From: Siphonodentalium dalli
Taxonomy: Eukaryota > Mollusca > Scaphopoda > Gadilida > Siphonodentaliidae
Direction: 5' to 3'
Length of the DNA stretch: 64,000 nt
NCBI GenBank assembly: GCA_032622095.1
Contig: CP136067.1
Span: forward strand, 181,942,556 to 182,006,555
Both the position numbers and the translations under genes were made by a program. Below, one piece after another: positions 1 to 12,206 of this stretch; position 1 is the first letter of the stretch, and every line of letters starts with the position of its first letter. The notes beneath the pieces are model-generated. The model did not search any database, was not told the origin of the DNA, and saw nothing but the letters and a program-made list of their open reading frames with translations.

Positions 1-350
1 TTTATCAGAAAAAAAACTCCCAGGTGTTGAACAGGTGGAACATATGAGTGAAGCCAGAGTACAGATTATAAGCATGATCTATAGATGCAAAGCCTGAACT
101 CGTGTTTATAATTCCAAGCGTTTCTATGATTTACCACAAAGATTAACAACACAATTATCACCCGTACGTTGATGCGTTGGTTGGACTACTCCACCGCCCT
201 TGGTTTTTATTTAATTGTGTTTGCATTGCGACATGGCCGCTTCCTGGACTGGAATTGAACATGGCGGTGGCCATGCAAATTGGCGTGTGGTACCTTCACT
301 CTGGGGACTCCCCTGTTATTTGATAATTTTCTCTTCCGACGGGTAAAACC

Positions 351-1766
351 TTATGTAAGACCGGTGCAAACATCCAGTCTAAAGTCTTCGGAAGAGTATT
401 TCTTCTTCCTGTTATCAACTGAAGCCTCCCGAAAAAGCACACAGCTGTTAATGGGGCACAAATCAATCACATACCAGGCAATATACTTACAGTATTTGCC
501 CTTTCCGACCGAAGAGTATGATCGGAATTGGTCGGAAAGGTCTACCCCGCCCATGCACTTGCTATAGTGTTTCACTAATCGGGACAGGGGATCTCTACCC
601 TACACACACCAGACCGCCTCTCTGCAACTGATTGTTCTTTGCCCCCCCCCCCCCCCCCCGCGGTTTGACAGCATGCGGACTTCGTGCTTATCTTTCCAGT
701 GGATGACCAATAGGTCGCCCTTCTCGTAGAAAACGCTGTCCCCTCTGGCTATTTTTCCCCAACTGTTTTGAGGTCTTTAACTTCCTTTGGCAATGCCTTG
801 CGAGATGCCCTAACAGTGGCAGAACCATACAAACCCATGCGTGCGACCTTGTGCATAATCGTGATGCTGCTGAAATATTTATCAAAGTACAGATGATAGT
901 ACTTGTTACTCAAAGGCTTGACAACTCCAAGACAACGCTTTCACCCAGATTATATTCTGAATGAGAGGTTGGTTGACTTGCCTTCATTTTTGCTGGTTTC
1001 CAAGCAAAAACCTTTGGTGTCAGCTATCATCCATGCTTTTATGCCCAAATATGTTGTTTGTTTAGTTTTTTTTTTTAGCATATATTACTTTCGGATAATC
1101 CTACACTAAATGCCGATCATAGCTTCGTCGATGCTGAGCTCACACATGGGCATGTCTACATCTTCGTTTTGAGCATTCGTATTGATCATATCAATAATGA
1201 TGTGAACCTTCCACATTCTGCTGCCATCATCGGTGGAATTGTCTTGTGATGAAAATATTGTTTGAATTTTATAAATCTGTTGATGGGCATAATTGTTTAG
1301 GTGCCCAATAAATGTAGACCAGTCATCATTTGACCAGTAGTCCTCAAGACGAGGTAATGGATGTATTCTCATTATAAACTCATTGACATATATGCCCTGA
1401 TTTACATATCAGATGTTGTATACCACTATTTGTCAGACATTCCAATGGCATTCTGAGATTGTTTGAATATCAATTATGCTAAAATATTGTTGATCGAAAA
1501 ACTTCAGAAAAAAAGCCAACGGGTGTCATTTCTTTGATGGTATCTTCAGACAAGTGGGGCCCTTTCTTTTCTTTGAACCCTTTAGAATGATCCTCCTTTA
1601 TGTTGTTTTGTGCCGTTTCGTCAATCTTATCAATGGCTGATCATCCTCCGAATCAAATGTGTCAGAAAGAAAGTCTGTTTCCGAGTCTGACTCTACAGAT
1701 ATCAGAAATACAATCATCACTTTCTGAGCTGCTGTCGAACTCAAAGACCGACCCGGCATCGCTCAT
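351..1766 (-). pseudogene. Degenerate piggyBac-family transposase
   Basis: Read on the minus strand from an ATG at 1764-1766, this starts with an acidic Ser/Asp/Glu-rich stretch (MSDAGSVFEFDSSSESDD...), typical of piggyBac N-termini, and shifts frame near 1700. The core at 1372-1106 holds PRLEDYWSNDDWSTF and ends in ELSIDEAMIGI, matching the family's DNSTD...SIDEAMI block. Next comes KYYHLYFDKYFSS (about 905-865), then GLYGSATVRASRKALPKEVK. A shift near 770 leads into GDLLVIHWKDKHEVRMLSN (about 730-670). An 18-base C tract at 642-659 separates this from KHYSKCMGGVDLSDQFRSY (575-520), the late GGVDLSDQ signature. The family cuts and pastes DNA at TTAA with a DDD/DDE (DDE_Tnp_1_7) nuclease. At least three frame changes and internal stops make this copy inactive. 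Terminal repeats were not located. The family call is secure; the exact ends are not. Confidence 0.88.
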
Positions 1767-1910
1767 GGTGCCGAAACCGGACGACAGACTTATCTTGACC
1801 GGAGTACAATCAATGCTACTGGCAGGCGATATTGACACATCTTTATTTCCATTTGCTTAAAAAATAACTCTGGACTGTTTTGTGGGGGGGGGGGGGGGTC
1901 ACCGCACTGA

Positions 1911-2142
1911 CAAACCAGTCGGACTCGTCTGCGGAAGACTTGTCCGAAGAAAACATTACATCTGAATAATGAATGAAACGACGGGTTGTCCTCTCCGGAG
2001 GAAAAATAACTTTTCCCCACCAGTCACAAACCAGTCGAACTCGTCTGCGGAAGACTCGTCCGAAGAAAACATTACATCTGAATAATGAATGAAACGACGG
2101 GTTGTCCTCTCCGGAGGTAAAATCACTTTTCCCCACCAGTCG
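1911..2142. repeat. 116-bp tandem duplication, two copies
   Basis: The unit beginning CAAACCAGTCGRACTCGTCT at 1911 recurs at 2027 with only a few substitutions, giving a period of 116 bp. It lies just upstream of the piggyBac transposase start and just past a G tract near 1884-1898. It may be subterminal sequence of that element. The short minus-strand ORFs here are artefacts of the repeat. Confidence 0.85.
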
Positions 2143-2971
2143 CCATATTCAAAATGATGACAAAACAATTTGAAAATTTAATTATATTTGTCATTACAAT
2201 CTCATTCATGAACCACAACGATTCATTCATAATAGGTTTCTTTTTTGCAAATCGGCAAAGAACGTGCGTCTGTGAATTAGGTATACGGCTGACTTTACGT
2301 GGAATGGAATGCTTTATTGCAAAGACACAAATTAATGCGTAACGTGCATAACACATACAATAATTTATATACAATATGTACACAATAAATATGGGACGTG
2401 TTTGTTTTTCTTTGTTCCTTTTTTGTTCTTTTAAAAATCGTATGTATATATATATGATTATATTCTTCATTATGTTTTCAAATGTCCTTTTGACTATCAG
2501 TTTGAATTTTTGACCATGCAATGAGCTAATTCATCTGCCTTCCACAAGATATATAAATTAATTGTAATTGAGAGAATTCTCTAAAGGAAATTTTTAGAAA
2601 AATACCGACTTGTTTCAAACGAGATATATTTTCTATTGACAAGAGCCCATGAAACTTCGCGCGAAGGATTTTCCCAGTAATATGTTGGGATATAGCGCTC
2701 ACGTAGACATTTATATTTGTCACAGACAAGTACAAAGTGATACTCGTCTCCGATCGCTCATCTTACACACTGTTTTATGCCATCGCGCTTTTTCAATTGG
2801 TAATCTATGGTTTGATGTTCTGATTTTCACTAATGATGCTGTCAGGTGTTTAAGGAGATTTTTCAAATATCGCCATATACCAGAGTGAGATTTTATATTA
2901 CTGTATAATATTGCTCTGGATGAATTTGCATTTTTTATATCACTGAATATTTGTGTCCAGTGTTCATTCGA
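2143..2971. other. Intergenic, no supported gene
   Basis: This AT-rich stretch has only short ORFs without recognisable motifs on either strand. I see no gene or structured repeat in it. Confidence 0.6.
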
Positions 2972-3662
2972 TCATGTTTGATTTGCAATTTCAGATTTCG
3001 TAAGAGAAGATTGGGTTTCCCATTTATATGTTAATCCTACCTCCCGCAGTAATTCCTTCACAAGATTTAACCATTTTAATTCAGTCGACTGGCTACCTTT
3101 GTTGTATACAAGTCTCAAAATAAGGTGCATGTTTTTTTGCGAGTTCAGATCAATCCGTGGATACCAACTGACCATATGATAAAAATCGGCATTTAATTTT
3201 AATCATGAGTTGGTGTCTACCAAGCTCCCCATATACCATGTAGTTTGGTGTGCTGGATTTCGTTCCTAACAATATTTTGCAAAATTTCATATGTAATGTT
3301 TCAAGCCTCTTGATTTTGTCTGTAATCCATATTTCACTGCCGCATATGATTACAGGTGCTACCATACTATCAAACAGCTTCAGCATTAAATCGGGCGGTA
3401 AAGAAAGATGTCTAACTTTATTTAACAGTCCGTACATTGCACGGGTGGCGAGATTACATGTGCGGTTTATCGTGTTGCAAAATCTGCCAGTATTGACAAA
3501 TTCTACACCTAGGTAAACAAATTCCTAAACAACTTGGAGTTCAACGCCCTGTATATGAATATTGGTATGCGTTTAGGTAATGTTTTAGAATATCATTATT
3601 TTCGTATTTTTTGTGTTCACCTGGAGCTTTCACGCATCAGCATAATCTGCGAAAGTCATGAT
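2972..3662 (-). pseudogene. Non-LTR retrotransposon, C-terminal half of reverse transcriptase
   Basis: The minus strand shows the tail of a LINE reverse transcriptase. It starts with a decayed FADYADA near 3650, where the catalytic FADD box is expected, then KLQVNTKNTKIMIF. After a frame change come EFVYLGVEFVNTGRF and RAMYGLLNKVRHLSLPPD (about 3450-3385), then APVIICGSEIWI and LETLHMKFCKILLGTKSS, with MVYGELGRHQLMIKIK near 3230. It continues to about 2980 in another frame (KWLNLVKELLREVGL). Only the thumb and C-terminal region remain, and the catalytic box is mutated, so the copy is dead. The lineage looks CR1/jockey-like, but that is not resolved by eye. Neighbours are unrelated repeats. 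Confidence 0.85.
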
Positions 3663-5422
3663 GGCTGTTTGAACCACAATAAGTCATATGTGTGCAAGTA
3701 GTTAACTGCCAAATGCGGTTCGAAATAACAATCATTTAAGGACAAACTTAAGAAATGTTTTCCCTAAGATCCAAATTTATTTCAAACTTTCGAAATGAAT
3801 GAAAACTCACATAAGACCACAAAGTAAACACCGACTATAGATAAAGTGCCCATCTCAAAATTCTAGCGCTCAACTTTGAAATGCATTCTTGCATAACCTC
3901 TCTACAAAATCTGACACCAGATTTATTAAAATGTAACCAATTGTCTAGAACATAATTACACATGTAAATGTTAACTTCATTATCCTACACGCACTTACAT
4001 ATCAAACTCGATACTCCCCAAACAAAATTATGTAATTGACTTCCCACCTCAAATAATCTACAACTGTACTCCCCCCCCCCCCCCCCACCCAACCAAAGGC
4101 CGTACGAAAATTCTGATAAGAGTAAGCTACCCTTATATATACCCAATATTGGAAATTGCAAGTGCAACAGCATAGAGTTATCGCGCCTTGTACATAAGTG
4201 TTCATCTCCAACAATGGTGTTTGCTCTTCAACTTGGATTCGAACGTTCAGTCATTGGGCACAATTGACTGGCATATAATATATGAATGAATTCTTCATAT
4301 ATATGGACATCATGGTTTCTCGATCCGAATGGTAATTTATAAATGCCTGAATGTGTACTTGCATTTGTTTTCAAAGCGGTGTAATCATCGAGCCGGCCAC
4401 TGCACGAGATCGTATACTTTCTCTGTATGATCTCGGTCAAATTTTATGCTATATTTCTATCAGCTTAGAAAGTACACATATCCCATTGCAATGTAGTAAA
4501 CGGTGGACCATGTGTCGTTTGTAAGGAATTCGTCGCTTATATTATATCACAGTAAAGTCCTACATATGGCGAATTGCCTATTTATAAATAATTCTGGGAA
4601 TATTTGCCAGCGAGTGAACATGACAATCATAACCATACCACTTTCACACCATGGAAAAGGATTGTGGGGATTTTCTGTCTATCATCGTAAGCGCACCAAG
4701 AACGAAACATATACGTATTGGACAATCAAACCCAAGTTGTTAAATGTTATTAATTCGAATTATTTAGGACATGCAACTGCGAAATCCGACTTCCTCAGGC
4801 TCTAGAATTAAAACGTCGAATATCAATGTTAATCTTCCACCTCAAAACTGTTATCTTGCTACGCAGGATTTCCTTTTTCACCATCTCTCTCATTATGTGT
4901 TCTACCATATACACATTAATTTATTCTATTTAATTTTTTTTATTATAACTCGCTGTACCTATACCTATGACCTTATTGTAACCGAGCCAGCCCCACCCAA
5001 ACGGATTAACAAACATGAGAAAGCCTACCCTCCGCCTTACCAACTTCAATAAGTCCCAACAACATGGTCCTGGATAACTACTACCGCTCGAGGGTAGGCA
5101 CGTTCTATTCCCGCGCGCGATATGCGAAACGTAAAGAGCGCTTTGACTCGCATTCATCAAAATTACTTCTCCATTTCTTAAAACTAGTAATTAAAGGCAC
5201 AAGCCAAATCAAAGCCGTGCGCACACTACTTATGTCGATTGTGAACTACACCAAAATATCAATGCACCGTGCTAATTTTAATAAAACTGGAAATCCAATA
5301 AACACACCCAGATATACGAACGTAATTGTAATACCAGCATAGCTCTGACAGCTGTTAATATTATCTGGCAAAATTTTACCTAATCTTGGGCCTCGGCGTG
5401 ATTCTGAGTGATCTATTTTCCA
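3663..5422. other. Intergenic, no supported gene
   Basis: There are only short motif-free ORFs and a C tract near 4071-4086. The last few hundred bases may be the degraded 5' part of the LINE that becomes readable at 5423, but I could not recognise it. Confidence 0.5.
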
Positions 5423-8400
5423 CTTAAATGTGTAGAGCATAGTCTCAAAAATTGACGTTCTCTACAGAGATACAAAACTATGACGTGCGTGGTTTTGCGG
5501 AGTCCTGGCTAGGTGCAAAAACTGATCAAAATGACCTATTCATAAGAGGTTTCCATGAACCCGAACGCAGAGATAGAAAAACCGAAACAGTCGCAGGTGG
5601 GGGTTATAGTTTATGTTAAAAATAACTTTGCATTTAAACGAAGAGCGGACTAGGGAGAATGTTTGGATCGAAATGTTAATGAATGACCCAAACGTGTTAG
5701 TCGGTACATTTTATTGCCCACCAAATGCACAATGCTGGGACGACATAGAAGGAAATATTAGTGATTAAGCTAATGCGCATCCATCTCATAAAATAGTGAT
5801 ATGTGGTGATCTGAATGAAAATCAATTCAATATTGCGAAGACAAAAGTATCCTCTATATGTACCCAGTTCACTCTTGATCAAGGTATCAACTACTCGACA
5901 AATTTCACTGAGTTTTCAGAAACGCCCATAGTCATTCTTATCAATGACAACTGTCTTGGAAAGGAAAGTGGCACACCAGAACACTTTTTCTGTGACTTGA
6001 ACCGCTACCATGTCCCCGTCTACGTCAAAATAACTTTTAAGTGACCCACCCAGACAAAAAACACATAATAAACGCACTGTCTACCTCTATGATCAAGCAA
6101 ACTTTACCGTCATAAACGAGGAACTAAAATCTCCGGAATGGGCCAAAACTTTCAGTAATGTAGCATTGAAAATGTTGTACTTTAACTGAAAAAATAACAG
6201 AACTTATGCGCAAATACATTCCACATAGAACAATACAATTTAGCCGAGACGAGCCTGAATGGATGAATACCCGGATTAAATATCTAATTAGACAACGAAA
6301 AAGAATTCACCAAACAGCGAAAAGAGTTAGTGACCCCGCTATTTGGACTAAATATCGAAAAGCTCGTAACATAGTAATATCCGAAGTTAGAACGGCCAAA
6401 AGTATTCATCTATTAAAAGTACCCAAAAAAAATGAAAAATCCCAATACGGCGGACTGCAAGTGGTGGAATACATTCAATCGCCGCACATCTAATGTACAT
6501 CCCTAGTGTACATCCCTTGATTTGGCAGGGTAATGTTTTGTCAGATGACGAAAAATCCACAGTGCTTAACAATTACTTCTGTAATATTTCCTCTATAGAT
6601 AGACCCAGACATAATCGAAGATGACCCTAATCTTACTATATTGCAAAGCATTGAAATTTTCGAATTAGAAGTCTATACTACACTAAAAGAACTTCAGCCC
6701 GATAAGGCTTCTGGTCCCGATCTCATCAGCCCGCGCCTGCTGAGGAACCTTCCAAGTCTCAGCACGCCCTTCTCACAGATTTATAATCGTATTTTGCGCG
6801 TGAATCATATTATCCGCCTGAGTGGAAACGAGCAAACGTTTTTCCGATACACAAAAAAGGAGACCGCGGTAATCCTGAAAACTATCGCCCAATCTCACTA
6901 CTCGAACAACATTTTAACCAAACATCAGTCAGGGTTCGTGCCGGCCGGTTCAACTTCGTATCAATTATGTGACATATATGAAAATATTAGTATTAGAAGA
7001 GGGACGCGATGTACGGTTATTATTTTTCGACATAAGCAAAGCTTTCGACAAAGTTTGGCACGAAGGCCTATTCTTCAAACTTCATTCTATAGGAATCCGC
7101 AATAATTTACTGCAATGGTTCAGATCTTATCTATATGACCGGCAGCAACGTGTTGTTTTAACCTCTGGACAATCTACATGGGGAAAGATAACCGTGGAAG
7201 TGCCTCAAGGATAAGTCCTGGACCCTGTACTCTTTCTTGTCTTTATCAATGACAGTTGAAAATATGACATTCGGCTTTTCGGCGACGACACTTCACTTGC
7301 ACTTGTCATCGACGACCCAAACATAGGAGCGACTATTTTACAACATGATATCAATAGACTAGAATCGTGGTCCTCCAAATGGCTTGTCAAGTTTAATGCT
7401 CTAAAAACAAGCATTGACATGCACTCGGAAACGTATGAAACTTGTTCACCCAACGCTGTTCATGAACCCACAGCCTAATTGAAGAAGTAGATAACCATAA
7501 ACATATATGAGTTATTTTGAGTAAAACAGGAAGCTGGGACCCCATATCGAACAAGTGATGAAAACCACATGGAAACGCATTTCACTCTTGAGAATATATC
7601 GATTTTATCTCGACAGCAGCTTTCGAAAAATGTTATTTTACAATGATAAGGTCAATCCTCGAATATTCTTGTGTTGTTTGGGATGGTTGTAGCGAGCAAG
7701 AATATGACAACATCGAAGATTTACAATACAAAGTAGCTCGTATAGTGACAGGCGCGACTTATGGTTTGTTTAATACCTAGTGTACATGATATCTCCCCCA
7801 GTGTACCCCCCTTTCTGTCAGTAATTAATGTATCTCTTCTTAGAGAAACTAGTTGGGGAAACCCTTAAATCACGGCGGAAAAACATAAACTAAAATTATT
7901 TTATAAAATGGTAGGTCAATCACCTGTCTATCTCAGAAACCTAGTTCCTCCTACACACGGGCAGATATCACAGCGTGAAACTAGACAGTCTAGCAAGCTT
8001 ACGGTCCCTAGTTTTGACTATGACTATTACAAAAAATCGTTTCTCCCATCAACAACAATTTTTAGGAACAACCTTGACACAAACGGGGTAAACATGGACT
8101 CCCTGAAGACTTTCTCAAATTCTCTGGAACCAAAACGAAAGATGAAGCGCAAATTATGCATGCCCGCCTCAGATTAAACTGTAGCAATCTGAATTACCAC
8201 AAATATTCTAACTTCGTTTCCGACCAACCCATGTGTACCTGTGGTGAAGTGAGGACACAACATTATCTAATTGAATGCCAATTGTACAGTGCACAGCGAT
8301 TGTTATTTATGAACGAAGTATCTGATATTTGTAACATCACCACCAATATACTTCTACATGGTTCTAATGAACTATAAGCAGGAAGATAAGATAACGATTT

Positions 8401-8450
8401 TCCGAGAAGTTAATAAATTCATTATTCGAACAAAAAGATTCAAATAATAT
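5423..8450 (+). pseudogene. Near-full-length non-LTR retrotransposon (endonuclease + RT), degenerate
   Basis: Read through several frame changes, the plus strand shows an apurinic-type endonuclease followed by a reverse transcriptase. The endonuclease starts with HLNV*SIVSKIDVLYRD at 5423, then FAESWLGAKTDQNDLF near 5495 and KIVICGDLNENQFNI near 5790. The RT starts with LQPDKASGPDLISPRLLRN near 6690, then HQSGFVPAGSTSYQL near 6925 and FFDISKAFDKVWHEGLFFKL near 7025. A stop after VEVPQG at 7212 precedes VLDPVLFLVFIND, and the catalytic box reads FGDD near 7280. A 60-bp segment at 7755 interrupts the thumb region. The end at 8156-8377 carries a zinc-knuckle-like C-x-C...H...C (CTCGEVRTQHYLIECQ) common at LINE ends. 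It is a CR1/jockey-like LINE. Multiple stops make it inactive. Confidence 0.88.
7755..7814 (+). repeat. 60-bp segment shared with 11669-11728 in inverse orientation
   Basis: The 60 bases from CGACTTATGGTTTGTTTAAT to GTGTACCCCCCTTT are identical to the reverse complement of 11669-11728. Here the segment falls inside the LINE thumb region and breaks its reading: IVTGATYG precedes it and readable LINE sequence resumes after about 7830. It is probably a small inserted element or the end of one. Confidence 0.85.
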
Positions 8451-9064
8451 CTCGACCACAAGCCAAGGGCTTCCACTTGAACCACACATGCATATCATCT
8501 AACAGTTACCAAATCGACTTATATCGCCTAAAATAACGTGAGAAATAGAAATATTAATGTTGATGATATTAAATATTCATACAAATCCAAATGATAGTGG
8601 TGTCGGCTCGGATGCAAAAATACTAGGTCAGAACACAAAATTAGTGTATAAATTAAAAGCAATAGCTTATCATTTACACTCACCCAAACGTTTGATGTGT
8701 CACCTCACACTCTTGTCTATACCGATCTATACTTCGTTCTAAATCTATTTTCAATCAATTTATTTCCATTACTCCATATGAACACATTTCAACGTTTCTG
8801 CCCAGTTCCGTTCCAAAACAAGGACAATCCCAAAAGAAGTTTTCAGCAAAATCCACACTGCATCCCTTAAAGTCGCCGTCGCGAAAATTCTCAATATATG
8901 TTCATTTATTCATATTTGTATTAAGTTATGCACACTTATTTAAGAAAACAATCCACCGTTGTCTGAAAAATACGAGTGTTTACGACTGTGGGTGGCTGGG
9001 TGATGACCTGATGCCTCACTTCATTATCTATTTTGACGGATCCAGTTATTTGCGAGAAAGCGTG
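8451..9064. other. Intergenic, no supported gene
   Basis: I see no coding signal or structured repeat between the LINE end and the CRE/E-box site at 9065. Confidence 0.55.
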
Positions 9065-9076
9065 TGACGTCACGTG
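9065..9076. promoter_or_regulatory. Overlapping CRE (TGACGTCA) and E-box (CACGTG)
   Basis: TGACGTCA (9065-9072) overlaps CACGTG (9071-9076), both perfect palindromes, 24 bp upstream of the ATG of the P2X7-like gene. CREB/ATF factors bind the first and bHLH factors the second. The proximal position suggests a promoter or 5' UTR element. No TATA box is seen nearby. Function is inferred. Confidence 0.5.
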
Positions 9077-9099
9077 GGACCTCTGGGATTTCCGACAGT

Positions 9100-9291
9100 A
9101 TGGCGGACAGCAACAATTTTTGCGATCTCTGACAATTCTTCATCGTCTGATTCGTCAGCAGAAGACATTTTAGATTTGACAATGGGAGCGTACATGCACG
9201 AGCCGGAATTACCACAAAATCAGCATGGTGTGAGACCATCAAACGATCCAGACCTTGAATGGCGAAGAGATGAAAATCGCGTACGAGAATG
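9100..9291 (+). CDS. P2X7 C-terminal (ballast)-domain protein, exon 1
   Basis: Exon 1 encodes an acidic serine-rich N-terminus (SDNSSSSDSSAEDILDLTM), then DPDLEWRRDENRVREW, and ends at a GTGAGT donor at 9292. The best start is ATG 9100 (MADSNNF...). It is one base out of frame with the rest: a five-T run at 9116-9120 would have to be four Ts to give MADSNNFAISDNSS. Without that change the first in-frame ATG is at 9182. The split Trp codon joins exon 2 to give EWCSCGLC, the conserved beginning of the P2X7-type C-terminal domain (LEWCxCGxC). Family members occur as P2X7 channel tails and as stand-alone proteins in invertebrates. No P2X channel part lies upstream, so this looks like the stand-alone form. 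It may be a real gene with a sequencing indel or a recent pseudogene. Confidence 0.72.
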
Positions 9292-9734
9292 GTGAGTCAC
9301 TGAGTGTCTAGTATTAAAAATGTCGCGGTCACTGGCAAAACATGTGAAAATAAAATTGAAGTAAATACTAGAGAAAACCCCCTTTATTTATTATTCGAGC
9401 GGACATGTGTAATAATCATAACGCATACTCAATACATCGAAATATGAAATATAATTCAAGGAAAATTTGTGTGTCTGCCGAAATGTTAGTCTAAAAATAG
9501 AGTAAATTTTTTACTAAAAATGTAAATTTTGTGATGTATTGAAATTCTGGCCTCGACCACTGCCAGTCCATGGCTGCTCACGGATGGACATTGGATTCAG
9601 CTATCAGTATCAGTACTATCACAATCAGTGACAGTGTTTGCACTGGCTAAAAAAATAAATAAAAATTTGCCAAAAATGAGCTAACTCTTGATTTGTGACA
9701 TTGTCCAAGAAAAAAAGTGTCTTGAATATTGAAC

Positions 9735-9925
9735 ATGTTAATTGTTATCTCGACACATCTTGAGATCCTGACATATTACTAGTATCTCGCGATATTATCT
9801 TGAGATCTCATCATAATTTCTTGAGATCTTGCCGTGTGATCTCAAGAAAATATGTTAATATCTCAAGATTCTTTTCTCGAAATCTCGAGAGTCGAGATAA
9901 TATATCGGTGGAGATATTTTCTATA
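9735..9925. repeat. Iterated CTTGAGATC palindromic motif tract
   Basis: CTTGAGATC or close variants (TCTCGAGA, TCTCGCGA, GATCTCAAG) occur at least eight times on both strands in about 190 bp. The result is an irregular cluster of short self-complementary sites inside the intron. Confidence 0.7.
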
Positions 9926-11040
9926 ACAGTATATGGTACATTGTATATCATTTTGAAGACATATTGATTGTGGTCCAAGTGAGATGATTAATCATATTCT
10001 TGGGTTCACGTGACTGTCGGGGTTCTATACGTGTACATGTAGTATGTGCTTTGAATGAAAATCTGGTACGGTACCGGTATAGAATAGCAACAGGAGGTAT
10101 CTCGGATTCACTGTCCAAAACAGCATCAACCCAACCAATTTCCCAAGCTGTTGTGGACTGAGAAGACTTGGTCTATACATGCCAATGTATGCTATTTCTG
10201 AAGCATGCAATATTGTACCGGTAGCTACCGAGGGATGATCATTACAGGCCGTAAGATCCATAAAATACGAGAATCAAGCTAAGAATCATGATTCTGTTTC
10301 TCGTCAGATTTTAAGCCCTGCCTTGATAGTATCAAATTGAAAATTTTGTTTTAGTTATTTTTTACTTTATCCCTTATGTTCAGTTTCTATGTTCCCTATT
10401 TTGCAGAAGATAAAATGCATAATTGAGGTGCTCAATGGGTGTGCATCACCAACTTCAACTGTAGAATTTCAATCTGTTTCTAGTTGGCAATTGAGGCCTA
10501 ATCAGACTGAGGATGAATCCCGTGACGCTAGCCTGCCTTGAGGAATAGTGTCATTAAAATTCACATTTTGGGGACCTTATTCTGAAAATGAGATTGTTCA
10601 AGAGACTGTACATGAAATGAGATATGGTGTACCACACAACTCAACAGTGAATGTGAAACATTTGGCTATGCCTAAGAGTACGAATGGGGTGAAAGTACAA
10701 GTGAACATTATAATATTTTTAACTATTATGTTATCATCTACATGTTTGTAACAAAGTATTGATCAACCAATTATCACAAATATCCACAATTATTATATCA
10801 GATCTCCCCAACAGCTAATTTCATCAAAGGCAATTTCTTCAGTATTTTTCACATACAATACCAAACATCTAATCATTTATAAATCTGAATTGTTTGTAAT
10901 GAAAGCTACATATATAACTTTAAAAGTGAACGTCCATTTAGATTTTAGCAAAACATAACTATGTACATGTCCTCGTAGAAAAGCAACAGAGCATATATGG
11001 CCAAAATTGTATTATATTTGTTTTAATTACTGCGTTAATT

Positions 11041-11520
11041 AACTTTCCAAGAAAATGTTGTTTGAGTCAATATTTGGGGCGGAAGAAAGATACCCGGGCT
11101 TTTGTATCGCCCCCACTCCCCAACCGAGCAGCTACTAATGACAAAAATGAACTTGTTATTGTATTGCTTATTTTGCTTCATACAGTCATGAAATGGCGAG
11201 AGATACTTAGGCCTCGGTATTTCCCCCTCCCACCCCAAACCCTGACTCAATGAAATTTTTATCGATTAAATTTAATTTCTCACAATTTCATGACTATATA
11301 AAGCGATATACATGTAAGTGATAAAATCATAAGATATTTTTTTCTCATATGTAGCTGCTGGTTTTTTGGGGGGGGGGGGGTGGGATATTCAGGCCTGTGT
11401 AATTTCTCCCCACCCCAAATCCTGATTAGTTTATTTTTGCCATATGTAGATGCTGGGTGTGGGGGATACTCAGACCTGGGTATCTAATCCCCCCCTCTCC
11501 ACCCAAACCCTGACTTAAAC
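11041..11520. repeat. GTTTGAGTCA / CCCCACCCC repeat cluster, inverted and direct copies
   Basis: TTGTTTGAGTCAATATTTGG at 11058 and its inverse (CCCCAAACCCTGACTCAA, ending 11250) flank a copy containing CCGAGCAGCTACTAATGAC and GCTTATTTTGCTTCATACAG. Further partial copies follow to 11520. The same family recurs at 13740-14030, so copies lie on both sides of exon 2. Confidence 0.75.
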
Positions 11521-11668
11521 AACTTTTTCTTGTAACATGTTAATTTATCGCTATTTAATGACTATAACATCAAAATAAATAAGCAATAAATTAATACATG
11601 TACATTTATATTTTGTCGTATGTTGAATTCTCGGTGGGTGTGAGCATTTGACTGACTGAAAATAGTAA

Positions 11669-11728
11669 AAAGGGGGGTACACTGGGGGAGATATCATGTA
11701 CACTAGGTATTAAACAAACCATAAGTCG
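11669..11728 (-). repeat. Inverse copy of the 60-bp segment at 7755-7814
   Basis: This is identical to the reverse complement of 7755-7814. Here it sits in the intron of the P2X7-like gene. A diverged relative may lie near 13405-13450 (CATCTCCCCCAGGATAGCTC). Confidence 0.85.
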
Positions 11729-11921
11729 TGAATCCCTAAAAACAAGATATTAACAGACCTGGATAATGAAATAGATACCTTGTAAACAATTCAGCAGGTA
11801 TAACTCCTGATAACATATTTGTGCGGAACTTGTCCAAGATACATGTATCCATGAGAACAAGTGGACGGACAGACGCGTGCCCACTCATTCATCAGAACAT
11901 ACAGCAATGCCCTAAACATTC

Positions 11922-12078
11922 AACCCCTTAACCACAGCAGAACTATGTGTAACTTTTCAGGATTTAGTCAGAAATATGGCTTGTTGCCATTCATGAGAGC
12001 TTTCCGATGAATTTCAACAAGCCATATTTCCGACTGAATCCTGAAAAATTACCTATAATTCTCATGTGGTTAAGGGGT
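11922..12078. mobile_element. 157-bp fold-back (MITE-like) element
   Basis: It begins AACCCCTTAACCACA and ends TGTGGTTAAGGGGT. The two arms, about 64 bp each, pair with few mismatches up to ATATGGCTTGTTG around a short loop. It carries no coding sequence. The shape is that of a hairpin MITE in the last 300 bp of the intron. The parent family is unknown. Confidence 0.8.
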
Positions 12079-12206
12079 CGATTATTTAGGCATTACTGTA
12101 TGTCAAGTTTGTTACACATTTGTCAAAGTTTGCATCAACAAAATGGAGTAATTGAATGTTAACTCTGAGTTGTTCCATAATACATGTATTTCCCTTGTCA
12201 TTCCAG

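Larger units (their letters stand above)
9292..12206 (+). other. Intron of the P2X7-like gene, rich in repeats
   Basis: The intron runs from GTGAGT (9292) to TTCCAG (12206), 2915 bp. Splicing joins TG|G TGT TCA TGT and restores the conserved W-C-x-C. Inside are TCTTGAGATC-type palindromic motifs (9735-9925), pyrimidine/purine-rich GTTTGAGTCA repeats (11041-11520), the inverse partner of the 60-bp element (11669-11728) and a 157-bp fold-back element (11922-12078). I see no coding sequence within it. Confidence 0.75.

Noticed and set aside
2123-2521. 132-codon minus-strand ORF
   Set aside because: Low-complexity Lys/Ile/Asn-rich translation of AT-rich DNA with no recognisable motif.
4215-4260. 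tRNA-like B box (GTTCGAATCC on the minus strand)
   Set aside because: No T-stem pairing and no acceptor or anticodon arm could be drawn around it.
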